Positions 34,922 through 44,035 are shown, numbered from the stretch's first letter. The stretch: 64,000 nucleotides of DNA from JAZTYK01 sp045636925 (GCA_045636925.1 JAZTYK010000002.1:62001-126000), one strand, 5' to 3'. A program made the numbers and translations. Notes: generated from the letters alone by a model not told the origin.

Positions 34922-35675
34922 GACTGGCCTCCTGAGGAATGTTTTTGGGGTAGAGCCGCTTGGGAATGTTGCGGTAAGGGACAACCGTATGCCGGGGCAG
35001 CGCGCAGGCCAGGTCGGTGACGGCCTGCATCAGTGCTTCGGCGATGCGTTCCCGCTCGGCCTTGGGGTCGGCGGTCACATCAAAGGTGATGGGTGCGCCC
35101 AGCACCGTCTTATTCAGCTTGGGCGCGATATACATGGGCACAAACTGCAGCGCTTTGCCGGTCTTTTTGTAATACAGCTTTGCCACATCGATAAACCGGT
35201 CCTGAAACTCGTACACAATGTGGTTGTGCTTCACGTCGTGCTCGGGAAAGATGATGACGTTTTCGCCCTTCTGCATGGCATCCAGCGTGGCGCGGAAGGT
35301 GCTCATCAGCCGCATATCGTGATACACCGGGATGACGCTGGCGTGACCGAAGATAAAGACCGAAACAGGGGCGATAAGATAGGCCGCCAGCTTAAAATAC
35401 CAGTGAGTCCACTTGGGTTTTTGCGACCAGAAGTCCTGAAAGGCATAGCCGGGGACTTCACGCAGGTGCAGCATCTGTCCGGCTGTCCAGATCTTGCGGG
35501 GACCGGGGAAGTATAGCTCGCTGACCAGAGGGCCGTTAAGCTGGCAATGATTGCCCACGATTATGCAGGGCTCCTGGGGCAGGTTTTCAAGGCCGCAAAA
35601 CACGGGTTTCCGATAAAACAGCTTGACCAGCGCCTTCAGTCCACGGTACAGTGGGGAGTTCTTTTGTTCGGGCAT
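34902..35675 (-). CDS. PlsC-like acyltransferase family protein
   Basis: This is a 257-residue protein of the glycerolipid acyltransferase type. The GNHCQLNGP segment aligns with the NHxxxxD catalytic motif, but the Asp is replaced by Gly. The second motif, IIFPEHD, matches the FPEG position with His in place of Gly. These changes leave its catalytic activity uncertain. The start has GGAGGCACAA upstream, and a -10 TATAAT lies at 35713-35718. It is first of the acyltransferase-PAP2-tdk cluster. Confidence 0.78.
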   Translation of the reverse strand: MPEQKNSPLYRGLKALVKLFYRKPVFCGLENLPQEPCIIVGNHCQLNGPLVSELYFPGPRKIWTAGQMLHLREVPGYAFQDFWSQKPKWTHWYFKLAAYLIAPVSVFIFGHASVIPVYHDMRLMSTFRATLDAMQKGENVIIFPEHDVKHNHIVYEFQDRFIDVAKLYYKKTGKALQFVPMYIAPKLNKTVLGAPITFDVTADPKAERERIAEALMQAVTDLACALPRHTVVPYRNIPKRLYPKNIPQEASHENTRG

Positions 35676-35839
35676 GGGTATTTGTGCCTCCGATAACTGA
35701 CATAGTCTTTATATTATATCACGATTTTTACAGAAAGGAATGTGTTTTTCATGAATTTTACAAAATCCGTGGCGGCAGGGGGGATAGATGGACAGCGGGT
35801 GTTGCTCCTTTTGCGGTGCCCGGTTCTTTCGGCGGCGAA

Positions 35840-35920
35840 CCTCCTTGCAAATATCCATACCTAAACAAAAAACACACCCCGGTTGGGGTGTGTTTCTTGT
35901 TTGGCGGAGAAGGAGGGATT
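35840..35920. repeat. 81-bp direct repeat, copy 1 (old tRNA-Ser flank and att scar)
   Basis: This is identical to 36051-36131. It contains a terminator hairpin (AAACACACCCC/GGGGTGTGTTT) and ends in a 19-bp copy of the tRNA-Ser 3' end (35902-35920). Read on the minus strand it is tRNA end, then terminator. The stretch 35676-35839 to its left holds no gene I can support. Confidence 0.8.
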
Positions 35921-35994
35921 GGCCGCCTGCTGCGCAGGCTTTCTGCTCGGCGACCGCTCGCTGCGCTCCGGTACCCGCCTCACACCACCCGGCT

Positions 35995-36021
35995 AAAAAA
36001 CAGTCCCCCGGACTGTTTTTT
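35995..36021. terminator. Perfect terminator hairpin within the att-scar spacer
   Basis: AAAAAACAGTCC and GGACTGTTTTTT flank a CCC loop. It is symmetric and could act in either direction. It lies in the 130-bp segment between the two 81-bp repeats. Confidence 0.7.
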
Positions 36022-36050
36022 CACACCGTGTGCCCTCACGGGTTCAAATC

Positions 36051-36131
36051 CCTCCTTGCAAATATCCATACCTAAACAAAAAACACACCCCGGTTGGGGT
36101 GTGTTTCTTGTTTGGCGGAGAAGGAGGGATT
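36051..36131. repeat. 81-bp direct repeat, copy 2 (native tRNA-Ser flank)
   Basis: This is identical to copy 1 at a 211-bp offset. On the minus strand it holds the transcription terminator that would originally have followed tRNA-Ser, now moved 22.7 kb from the gene by the element insertion. Confidence 0.8.
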
Positions 36132-36135
36132 TGAA
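36113..36135. other. Distal attachment site (att) of the element
   Basis: The 23-bp sequence starting TGGCGGAGAAGGAGGG is identical to the tRNA-Ser 3' end at 58808-58830. Confidence 0.88.
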
Positions 36136-36249
36136 GAATCATTCGCTTGTTTTATATTCCTCGTTTGATATTATTTTGTACTCTTTTGTGCAAATACAAA
36201 TGCATTATGTGCTATTTTGTATGGTTTATCGCACCCCTTACTTTTTTGT

Positions 36250-36272
36250 AAAGGGTAAAAATAAGGGTCAAA
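36250..36272. repeat. Left-end candidate integrase arm-site repeat
   Basis: The 23-bp block AAAGGGT-A-AAAATAAGGGTC plus AAA differs at one base from 58740-58762 near the other end. It contains two copies of an AAGGGT core. Confidence 0.6.
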
Positions 36273-36284
36273 TCAGGAGGATTT

Positions 36285-37631
36285 ATGAAACAGAAAACTA
36301 TCAGCGGACACTATGGTGTCATATTTTCACTGGACCACAACAACCGAACCTTTGTGCCGGGCAATGTAGATGCATCTCGCATTCAAAACAACTTAAATAT
36401 GGTGTGTGCCGGACTCCAGGCAACCGATGCCTTTCCTGAATGGAAAGATATGCACCAACTATGGAGTGACTATCGTGCACTGACTGATGCATATTGGAGA
36501 GAATATAAGTGGGAGCAAGAGGAACTTCGTCAGCGCATTCGCCAATTAAAGCACAATGCTTGGCTCAAACAACACTCTCGAATCTATGAAGAAAATACTT
36601 TGGTTTCACTGATAAGGCTTCTTTTGCTGCCTCTAACGATAGCGGCCTATGTTTACGAGGCGGTCCAACTTCAACATAAATTAGAGGAACTAGAACTCAG
36701 TATCTTTGCGAATCGAATTGATGCTGATATGTTCCGTTACGAACAAAAATCCTTGCGTGAAGCTTTGCGTCAACAGGACCGAGAACGAGGCACCACACTT
36801 CTACAGCAGATGGATAGGTGGGTGTGCATTTCAGAGTCCGCGGCATATGATCAGTGGGCTACACCACCCCGTTTTGCAACGATTGATGAGATTTATGATA
36901 AAGTCTTCGAACCTAGCTTTCAAGACTTCCAGGCCAAGCAACGCGCTTGCCGCCGTTACGACGGAACGTATCTGCAGCAGATTCGAGAACGGCGACAAGC
37001 CAACACTAAAGCCCATGGCTCCGCTGAAAAGAACAGATCCACAGCTGAAGCCGTTGAAATCATTTTTTCGATTGGTGACATGGATAACACAGGATACCTT
37101 TTCGCACCAGATGATGCTGCAAAGGCAGAGGCACTATTGCGGGATTTTTGCCGACACCTGATTGCTGATGGAGAAGCCTGTACTGTGACTACCAAAGAAC
37201 TGGAAGACCCAGATTGGAAGCCACCCTTTAGGCACGGCTTGATCATCCTGAACTTGGTCGGACATTTCGATGAGGAGACTCCCGGCGTTCATTTAACAGT
37301 AATACCCTGCTCCAGAGGATGTAAACGAGGGCCAGAAGCGCAGGCATCTTTGGGCCGAGCGTTTACTGGTATGGGATACCCCTCCACGTGGAAAGATGTC
37401 TTGGATGAGCAGGGAAATCCAGTGCCGAAGCTGGGCAGACTGGGGAACGTCGTATATAACGAAGACGGCACCATACGTTATAAGAAAGCACCCTCTAGTC
37501 AGGGGATCGTTGATTGGATAGAGACACAAAAATATGGCTACAGTTGGAAATGCAAGCCCGTTATGGATGGGAGCGAGAGTTTAAAGGAAGCCATCCGCGG
37601 GGACAACTTTCCACACCAGACTACAAAGTAG
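36285..37631 (+). CDS. MobV/Pre-type plasmid recombination (relaxase) protein
   Basis: This is a 448-residue protein. The N-terminus has the HNNRTFVPGNVDASRIQNN pattern of Pre/Mob proteins. Around residue 325 it has GHFDEETPGVHLTVIP, matching the HxDExxPHxH metal-binding motif except that the first His of the final pair is Gly. It continues with RGPEAQASLGRAF as in the family. A coiled-coil part is at about 65-180. It probably nicks an oriT for mobilisation. The frame ends abruptly at TTK while the family-like sequence continues in another frame (next entry), so it is likely frameshifted. GGAGG precedes the ATG. Confidence 0.7.
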   Translation: MKQKTISGHYGVIFSLDHNNRTFVPGNVDASRIQNNLNMVCAGLQATDAFPEWKDMHQLWSDYRALTDAYWREYKWEQEELRQRIRQLKHNAWLKQHSRIYEENTLVSLIRLLLLPLTIAAYVYEAVQLQHKLEELELSIFANRIDADMFRYEQKSLREALRQQDRERGTTLLQQMDRWVCISESAAYDQWATPPRFATIDEIYDKVFEPSFQDFQAKQRACRRYDGTYLQQIRERRQANTKAHGSAEKNRSTAEAVEIIFSIGDMDNTGYLFAPDDAAKAEALLRDFCRHLIADGEACTVTTKELEDPDWKPPFRHGLIILNLVGHFDEETPGVHLTVIPCSRGCKRGPEAQASLGRAFTGMGYPSTWKDVLDEQGNPVPKLGRLGNVVYNEDGTIRYKKAPSSQGIVDWIETQKYGYSWKCKPVMDGSESLKEAIRGDNFPHQTTK

Positions 37632-37990
37632 CTCGTGCGCAGGAGCAGTTACGCGAAACCGAAAAAGCATTGCAACAAATCATTAGGGATTATTGTCATA
37701 CAGCAGACCAACTGATTGACACCTTTGACCGGAGCTTAGATAACATTATTGCTGGATCTAGCAGTATGGAACTGATTTTGAGTTATCTGGAGGTTTGCCC
37801 AGAGAAGCGTTTCGAGGAACTGGTTGATGAAGCATTGGCAGGTATTAGTGATATCTCTGAACAAGAAAAGGCGCACACGCACCAGTCTCTTATGAGTTTG
37901 ATCGCACGTACAGAAGAGTCCAGACAATCGGAGGCAAACAGCAAAGAGCGCGGTAAAGACCGGCGCATTGCTCAAGACAAGTCCCGTTAA
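37514..37990 (+). CDS. Out-of-frame C-terminal part of the relaxase
   Basis: This 158-residue frame overlaps the relaxase end. From LSTPDYKVARAQEQLRETEK onward it looks like the coiled-coil tail usual for Pre/Mob proteins, rich in Glu/Arg/Gln. It has no ribosome-binding site of its own. A one-base change in the GGGG run at 37599-37602 would fuse it to the upstream frame. It is either a real frameshift mutation, programmed frameshifting, or a sequence error; the part before 37600 is probably not translated in this frame. Confidence 0.55.
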   Translation: MDRDTKIWLQLEMQARYGWEREFKGSHPRGQLSTPDYKVARAQEQLRETEKALQQIIRDYCHTADQLIDTFDRSLDNIIAGSSSMELILSYLEVCPEKRFEELVDEALAGISDISEQEKAHTHQSLMSLIARTEESRQSEANSKERGKDRRIAQDKSR

Positions 37991-38107
37991 GTTTTTATTT
38001 GCGTTACATAAATAGACCAACGCGAAACCTCGCCAATGGTCTTGTGGGATGGCAGCACATAGAAACCCTTGTTGTTATTATCGTATAAATGTCCAGAAGT
38101 AAAAGAA

Positions 38108-38142
38108 GCCAATGGCAGATAAGCATTCTGCCATCGGCTTTT
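38108..38142. terminator. Terminator between the relaxase and KAP genes
   Basis: A 12-bp stem with GCC...ATGGCAGA and TCTGCCAT...GGC arms is followed by TTTTT. A/T ends on both sides suit the convergent genes. The stretch 37991-38107 holds nothing else visible. Confidence 0.75.
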
Positions 38143-38164
38143 TCATGTGTTAGTGATTTTCTCT

Positions 38165-39541
38165 TTAATCAAGCCAGGCAAACTTAGAAAACATACTTAC
38201 GATACGAAGTATAGTTTCCTTTGTTTTTCTGTTAAAGGTACACTCTCCAATACGTTTTTCGTGTGTAGCACCATCGTAAGCTTCTATAAATATTGCTCGG
38301 TAAACCTCTTCAAGTTTTCCTTGGATACTTACAACTGCGGAATGGGTCCCACATTCTTCATATGTTTCGTCCCTGTTCAAAAGCTTGCCAAATGGATTAT
38401 AGTTTGCATCCATAAACTCAAGCAAAGGGGAGGAATCCTTTCCTTGGATGAACTTTTCATATCTGGCGAAGTCAACTACTTTCAATCCAATCATAATAGG
38501 TACGATATAAAGCAAACAGAACAGGATTGCATGTTCATTCCCAAAAAGGAAATCGTGTTTCTTCGTATTATCATGCATAACATCGTGTGCCGCCATTCTT
38601 GCAAGACTGAGATATCTAGCGATTTCTCTAAGAGAGAAATCATATCTGCGTATTACTGAATTGCACATCATATCGTACAGATAAGAGGTGGCGTTAAATC
38701 TGATACTACTATAAAACGATTCAAGATTTACTGGCGGCAACGACATTCGCAAATCAAAAAAGCGATCTAAGTACCTACAAGCATTGAACTTATCACCATA
38801 ATATCGTTTAATTGTATGCTGTAATTCGCTTGTGTTAATTGAAAAAACAAATGTAATTCTATCATTGGAAAAATAGTGCTTAATCCGCTCCAATAAGCGA
38901 ACTGCATAACTGGGGTTGCATCTATCAAGCTCGTCAATAAAAACTACAAGGCGATCCCCACGTTCTTGTAAAATGGAATCCAAAAACTCCTTAACTTCTG
39001 TTTCAACGTTTTTTGATTTTCTTAATTCGTCAAGTGGCTTCTTCCCCCGGAAATCGGAGATTAAATTGCTCCAATTTCGCCCTGTAAAAAGCTCTATAAT
39101 ATTCGCTGCGGTTTTAACAAAGGCTGCGTCATCTGGAACAGAGAAATCTGTGTCGACACTTTTTAAAATTGCGTAAACTAAGGATAACACCGGATCATTG
39201 TCGCTATCATTTTCCCATGCATCATAGTAGACGGATACCTGCGGCGGATATTCCGGATCATTCCCCTTGTGGAGTCTTTTCCATTCAGAGATAATAGCTG
39301 CTTTATCGTCATCATTGAATGTCTTAATAAATTGATTGCTCGCATCTAAAAACATTTTGACTTGATTTACAAAAAATGTTTTTCCACTTCCCCAACTACC
39401 ATCAATCGCTATAGAGCAGCTACCCTCTACGGAATTCAATATATCTACAAAGTGAAAAATATCCGTGTTGCGCCCAATCGTATCGGTCAAAAAACTATCC
39501 ATCAAATTTTCATAAGTGGGCTTCAGTTCGTACGATTTCAT
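38165..39541 (-). CDS. KAP-family P-loop NTPase
   Basis: This is a 458-residue protein. Walker A is GSWGSGKT (48-55) and Walker B is RLVVFIDELDRCNP (197-210), the KAP signature. A hydrophobic segment at about 338-358 (LFCLLYIVPIMIGL) may be a membrane contact; the usual KAP membrane insertion between Walker A and B is absent. KAP ATPases occur in phage exclusion (PifA of plasmid F) and other defence or membrane-scaffold roles. It lies 140 bp downstream of a large membrane protein on the same strand. Its AT-rich codon use contrasts with the chromosome. A role in defence is inference. Confidence 0.88.
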   Translation of the reverse strand: MKSYELKPTYENLMDSFLTDTIGRNTDIFHFVDILNSVEGSCSIAIDGSWGSGKTFFVNQVKMFLDASNQFIKTFNDDDKAAIISEWKRLHKGNDPEYPPQVSVYYDAWENDSDNDPVLSLVYAILKSVDTDFSVPDDAAFVKTAANIIELFTGRNWSNLISDFRGKKPLDELRKSKNVETEVKEFLDSILQERGDRLVVFIDELDRCNPSYAVRLLERIKHYFSNDRITFVFSINTSELQHTIKRYYGDKFNACRYLDRFFDLRMSLPPVNLESFYSSIRFNATSYLYDMMCNSVIRRYDFSLREIARYLSLARMAAHDVMHDNTKKHDFLFGNEHAILFCLLYIVPIMIGLKVVDFARYEKFIQGKDSSPLLEFMDANYNPFGKLLNRDETYEECGTHSAVVSIQGKLEEVYRAIFIEAYDGATHEKRIGECTFNRKTKETILRIVSMFSKFAWLD

Positions 39542-39681
39542 TATAAATTCACCCTTTATTGTTTGATCCCCATATCATTACCAAAATGTTTAATTTTTTG
39601 CTAAACGCTAATGCCTATGCCGACCAGCATAACAGCCTTGTAGATAACTCGAGTATTTAAAAACGGCCCTTTTTAATTGCT

Positions 39682-42036
39682 TTAGGATTGAACTCGTTTG
39701 ATTTCGTCTATAAACATTGTTGTAAGCTCAGATGTTCTGTTTTCAAAAAGTTCATTCCAACTGTCGTTTTCACTGGTTCTTAAATGGATGGCGGTTTCGA
39801 TTTTGCAAAATTGCTCTTGCTTTATTCCGGTAATTATCACTTTTCTAACTTGGAAATATCCAGGATCTTTGCAACAGAAAGTTCCTACCGTTGTGAATAA
39901 TGTTAGTATGAAAGTCAACGTTTTTTCGGAAACGAGCATCTTTTTCGATATATTAAATAACTCCAGAGCTCGTTCAATTATGTATTTTGCATTTTCACAC
40001 TCTCTGTTTTTTAAGCAGAAAATCGCTAGCCAACCCAAAGAATTAGAAACTTTTCTAACGCCCAACTCAAAATTGTTTTCTATGCAATCGGTACCTATGT
40101 TAAACAAGGCTTTGTATGCAAATCGCTTGTTCTCGCTATAATTTGTTATAAAAGAAATTTGTCCACTCTCCTCTAACAAACTAAAGAAGAAATCAATGAT
40201 TTTAGAAACCATTTTTTGACCAAACATAGTATCAGTGTCTATTGCTTTATGAAGCCCACTGAGAATGTACTTTGCCATCGCTTTAGAAACACTGCGATTT
40301 TGATCCATTCGTTCTACAGTCTCTCGCAAAGCAGAAAAGGTAATTTCTTGAAATTGTTCATTAATTGCAGAACTACTCCGTCGCATTAACCAGAAATATA
40401 TATTAAACAAGTTCTCTTGTAAATCTTTTTGTCGCTGTTCGGTTTCCGCAAACACATCAACAAGTTTGTCTAGTATTATGTAAAAAGCGGCTACATTGTC
40501 GTGCAAGATACAGGTGTTTAAAAGTTTTTTCGCAAGATTAATTCGACTGTTCATTTTTTCTTTTGATGCATATTGACACTCGATGATAATCTTTTTAAAA
40601 TCGGGCAAAAGTAGAGTTCCTACATATTCACCTTTTAATTTTATGATTTTTTGAATTACATCGATATGGATTTTTAGAAGTTTTTCTTTGCTATCAATAT
40701 CTTCGGTACAATTATATAATTGATCAATGGACATCAATTCAAACTCGATGAATGAGGGATCATTTGAACTGACAGTAGACGAACTATATAATCTTTCAAA
40801 ATAGACAAGAGCCATTCTTGGGTCTTTCTCTACAATTTTATGGAATAAGATTGTATAATAAACTTTTAAATTCTCGAATGCACTTTTGTGCCTTAAAACG
40901 ATACGAGAGAAGTTTTCAATCTTATCTAACATGATGTCGAAAGAGTGCCGATTCTCTTTTTCCAATGATTCTACAATTACTGATGTTAAGTATTTGAAGT
41001 AGCCTTTTGTGTTGGAATTTTTATTAGAAAAAACCAAAGAAGAAATTAATGACTCTACAGATTCGATAAGAGATTCAATGTATTCTTCTCTATCATAATG
41101 ATCTAGTAAATCTATATAAGTTTTGGCAAAAACCGTATAAAACAAATCTATAAGAACATCATTGCCATCTGTTTGCATCATATAAACATATCGACAATAT
41201 TCTCGTAAATATATTTTATAATGCTCATATAATTTATTGTTGATACAGTATTTTAAATTGCGGTATTGTTGTCCAATAATTGTATTAACGACGGCCTCGG
41301 ATTTTATATGCGAGCAACATTTCAGTTCATATAAATTAAGGTCAACAATTCTTTCAAAGGCTGAATCAAGGTCTCTTTGCTGTTCATCACTTGCTATCTT
41401 AACTACATTTTCTAAAAAACTTTTAAAAATTTTCGAGGTCCGTCTTACAATGATCGAAACAGTTCGATATTCATCTTTTACTATGCATTCGTCCAAAATA
41501 TTTTCAAATTTTCTCAAGGCATCATCCGAAATCGAGTTGTTAGCCTTTTCCAAGTCACTGCATATTTTATTACAATAATCTGTCACATGTGTCTCGGTCA
41601 TCAATGATTTGTTTGAAGTGTAGACATAATATAGGACTTGAATTATTGTGGATACACAGACCATACAAAACCATATGCTGGTAAGTGTGCCCTCAAACAA
41701 CAAGGCATACACACCTAATAGCAATGCATATGTCACTGTTGAAAAGGTAGATTTAATTCTTTTTGAGTAGGTATCTTTAATAATCTCTATTGGGTATTTA
41801 TCTTTATATAGTTGTATAAACAATAGGTAGCAAGTGACCCAGATTCCCGATATTGTAACTATTGCGGAATACAGTATTGGGATTATTGCGTTTAATGTGG
41901 GAATATGAGCGGATAATTGACTATCCCCAATAATACACGCGATAAATGTACTAATATAGCTACCATAAACTGCAATTCTTTGTTTTGGGTTTGTTTTAGG
42001 GTGCGAGTTATTCTTTTTTAATATAGTCTGCTTCAT
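39682..42036 (-). CDS. Large uncharacterised membrane protein with helical repeat domain
   Basis: This is a 784-residue protein that I do not recognise. The first about 145 residues carry four hydrophobic segments in two hairpins. The remaining 640 residues are Lys/Glu/Ile/Leu-rich, almost all alpha-helical, with an HEAT/TPR-like rhythm but no catalytic motif seen. The ATG at 42036 has GGGG 7 nt upstream; the ATG at 42042 is too close to it. It is paired with the KAP NTPase gene and shares its very AT-rich composition, so the two probably moved together as one unit. Confidence 0.75.
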   Translation of the reverse strand: MKQTILKKNNSHPKTNPKQRIAVYGSYISTFIACIIGDSQLSAHIPTLNAIIPILYSAIVTISGIWVTCYLLFIQLYKDKYPIEIIKDTYSKRIKSTFSTVTYALLLGVYALLFEGTLTSIWFCMVCVSTIIQVLYYVYTSNKSLMTETHVTDYCNKICSDLEKANNSISDDALRKFENILDECIVKDEYRTVSIIVRRTSKIFKSFLENVVKIASDEQQRDLDSAFERIVDLNLYELKCCSHIKSEAVVNTIIGQQYRNLKYCINNKLYEHYKIYLREYCRYVYMMQTDGNDVLIDLFYTVFAKTYIDLLDHYDREEYIESLIESVESLISSLVFSNKNSNTKGYFKYLTSVIVESLEKENRHSFDIMLDKIENFSRIVLRHKSAFENLKVYYTILFHKIVEKDPRMALVYFERLYSSSTVSSNDPSFIEFELMSIDQLYNCTEDIDSKEKLLKIHIDVIQKIIKLKGEYVGTLLLPDFKKIIIECQYASKEKMNSRINLAKKLLNTCILHDNVAAFYIILDKLVDVFAETEQRQKDLQENLFNIYFWLMRRSSSAINEQFQEITFSALRETVERMDQNRSVSKAMAKYILSGLHKAIDTDTMFGQKMVSKIIDFFFSLLEESGQISFITNYSENKRFAYKALFNIGTDCIENNFELGVRKVSNSLGWLAIFCLKNRECENAKYIIERALELFNISKKMLVSEKTLTFILTLFTTVGTFCCKDPGYFQVRKVIITGIKQEQFCKIETAIHLRTSENDSWNELFENRTSELTTMFIDEIKRVQS

Positions 42037-42104
42037 TCTCATTCCCCAGTTTCTTTCTAAGTGTTAGCCCTTTTACTTGCGTCGCTATATAATTATTACA
42101 TGTA

Positions 42105-42779
42105 TTATTCCTTGCCATCCACCAGCGCGCCGTCCTTCAGGTGCAGCACCTCATCTGCCATCTCAGCAATGGACAAGTCATGGGTCACCGTAATGACGCA
42201 ATAGCCCTGCTCGTGGGCCAGCTTGCGCAGCAGTTCTACTACTACCAGCGTGTTTTCACTGTCCAGATTGCCAGTTGGCTCGTCGGCAAGGATCACCCGA
42301 GCATCGGAAGCCAGCGCTCTGGCGATGGCCACACGCTGCTGCTCACCGCCGGAGAGCATGGCAGGCAGGCGCTTGTAATATTCCTCGCCCAGGCCAACCA
42401 TCTGCAGCTTCTCCTGAGACACTTCCTTGGCAGTGGCGGCATCTACTTTCCGCAGCAGCTGCGGATAGCTGACATTCTCCTCCACACTCAGCAAAGGAAA
42501 CAGATTATAGCTCTGGCAGATCAGCGAGATCTTCCGCAGGCGATACTCGTCACGGCTCAGCTCGCCGGTGGTCTGGCCGTCGTATTCCACGGTGCCTTCG
42601 GTGGGCACATCCAAGCCCGCCAGCATGGAGAGGAAGGTAGTCTTGCCGCAGCCGGACTTGCCTACGATGGCGTAGAACTTGCCCTCCTCAAACTCGTAGC
42701 TGATGCCTCTTACGGCATGGACGGTCTGATACTTGCTCTGATACTTATAATGCACATCGTTCGTCTTCAAAATAGCCAT
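42105..42779 (-). CDS. ABC transporter ATP-binding protein (MacB/LolD type)
   Basis: This is a 224-residue ATPase: Walker A GKSGCGKT (40-47), Q-loop ICQSYNLFP, signature LSGGEQQRVAIARAL, Walker B VILADEPTGNLD, and a switch His in TVTHD. The EPTGNLD form marks the FtsE/MacB/LolD class, which works with FtsX-type permeases by mechanotransmission rather than classic import. It starts 5 bp after the permease gene at 42785-44008 and is the only ATPase of the cluster, so it may energise all three permeases. Confidence 0.94.
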   Translation of the reverse strand: MAILKTNDVHYKYQSKYQTVHAVRGISYEFEEGKFYAIVGKSGCGKTTFLSMLAGLDVPTEGTVEYDGQTTGELSRDEYRLRKISLICQSYNLFPLLSVEENVSYPQLLRKVDAATAKEVSQEKLQMVGLGEEYYKRLPAMLSGGEQQRVAIARALASDARVILADEPTGNLDSENTLVVVELLRKLAHEQGYCVITVTHDLSIAEMADEVLHLKDGALVDGKE

Positions 42780-42784
42780 AACCC

Positions 42785-44008
42785 TTACTCCTTATCTCGC
42801 AAAATTTCCATTACATTGACTCTTACCATCAGCATCACCGCCAGTGCTGAGCCGATGCTGTAGCACAGCAGCACACCGCCGCAGGTGAGGGCAGAAAACT
42901 CGCCCAAGCCGCTGACCAACACCGCCGTGACACCCAACATAATACCAATCACGCACAGCATCGCCTGCTCCAGCAGAGCTTTTCCCGTGATCTGCATCCC
43001 GGTTTCGCCCAGCAGCCGCATAACGGCGAACTCCTGCTTTCTGCGGCGAACCAACAGGAAGCATAGAACAAAGCCAATAGCCGCCACCGCGGCAAAAAAC
43101 ACCGGATACAAGCCTTCCAGCATCTTTAGGTTGCTCTGAATGGGATCAATGGTGCCGCGGAAAATCTCGTCATCCAGCCGGATATTCAGTTGGCCTTTAT
43201 CCTTCAGGGTCTTGATAAAGTCGCCGAAGGCAAATGTTTTCCGGCTGTCCGCAAGATCAAACTTCATCGATGTCAGGCAGAACGGAATGACCGATTCCTC
43301 CGCTTCATACGCCGCTTCCATCACAGACAGCGGCAGAAACAGACTGCTTTCCGAGCTCAACGGCGCTAAGCCCACTACCTTCAGCCGCAAGGGCGCGTAA
43401 CCCGACGGAATTGCAAAGGCAATACAGACGGTATCCCCCAAGGCATAGCCGTAGTTTTCCGGCAGGATGGCCACGGCTTCACTGCCGGACAGACAGCTTT
43501 CGTCATACCCTTCCAGCCATTGGCTATCTCCACGCACCTGCAGCAGTGGGTTGTAAACAGCCAGCTCCGTCATTCCCTTTGCAGTGCCCAAGGGATCATC
43601 GCGCTTGATGGCGTTGTCCTTTTTCTTTTGGGTATAAACCGTGCTGATTTCCTCGGCCAGTTCCTCAGACCCCGGTGCGAATCCGGGAAACAGGCTGTAG
43701 ATCTGATATTTCTTGGGGAAAACGATGCCGTAATCCGTTCCGGCGGCATAGGCACCCAGATATCCCGAATCCAGCAAATCACGAAACAGCTGCTTGCGAA
43801 TGACAGGCGTGCTGTGCCCGTCCGTATGTAAGATTTCACCGGTGACGGTAATGGAATCATAGGCGTGCTCCAGCTGCACGCGGGTGCGATCCATCAGCCG
43901 AGGGTAGCTTAGCAGAAATCCGGTGACCGCGGCGGCAAAGACCACTACCAGCAGCACCGAGATCCTGCGGCGCAGAGCCATACGCAGATACATCAAAACA
44001 GAACGCAT
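42785..44008 (-). CDS. FtsX-like ABC permease (short)
   Basis: This is a 407-residue protein with one N-terminal membrane helix (about 15-37), a large extracytoplasmic domain (about 38-275), and three C-terminal helices with the FtsX core RRRKQEFAVMRLLGETGMQI. The ATG at 44008 follows AAAGGAGTGG. It is immediately followed by the ATPase gene. It has 407 residues against about 670 for the two larger permeases upstream, from which it has diverged. Confidence 0.9.
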   Translation of the reverse strand: MRSVLMYLRMALRRRISVLLVVVFAAAVTGFLLSYPRLMDRTRVQLEHAYDSITVTGEILHTDGHSTPVIRKQLFRDLLDSGYLGAYAAGTDYGIVFPKKYQIYSLFPGFAPGSEELAEEISTVYTQKKKDNAIKRDDPLGTAKGMTELAVYNPLLQVRGDSQWLEGYDESCLSGSEAVAILPENYGYALGDTVCIAFAIPSGYAPLRLKVVGLAPLSSESSLFLPLSVMEAAYEAEESVIPFCLTSMKFDLADSRKTFAFGDFIKTLKDKGQLNIRLDDEIFRGTIDPIQSNLKMLEGLYPVFFAAVAAIGFVLCFLLVRRRKQEFAVMRLLGETGMQITGKALLEQAMLCVIGIMLGVTAVLVSGLGEFSALTCGGVLLCYSIGSALAVMLMVRVNVMEILRDKE

Positions 44009-44035
44009 CGTATCCACTCCTTTCGTTTCTAAAAC

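Noticed and set aside
36038..36060. A plus-strand tRNA gene suggested by GGTTCAAATCCC
   Set aside because: Only a T-arm-like sequence is present, its outer stem pairs do not match, and no acceptor or anticodon arm can be found upstream.
36136..36284. An oriT for the MobV-type relaxase
   Set aside because: The region has an ATACAAAT/ATTTTGTAT imperfect repeat and a CCCTTAC/GTAAAGGG hairpin, but I cannot match a known MobV nick sequence.
35651..36439. A plus-strand protein across the repeat region
   Set aside because: It has no ribosome-binding site, runs through two terminator hairpins and the att site, and has no domain-like sequence.
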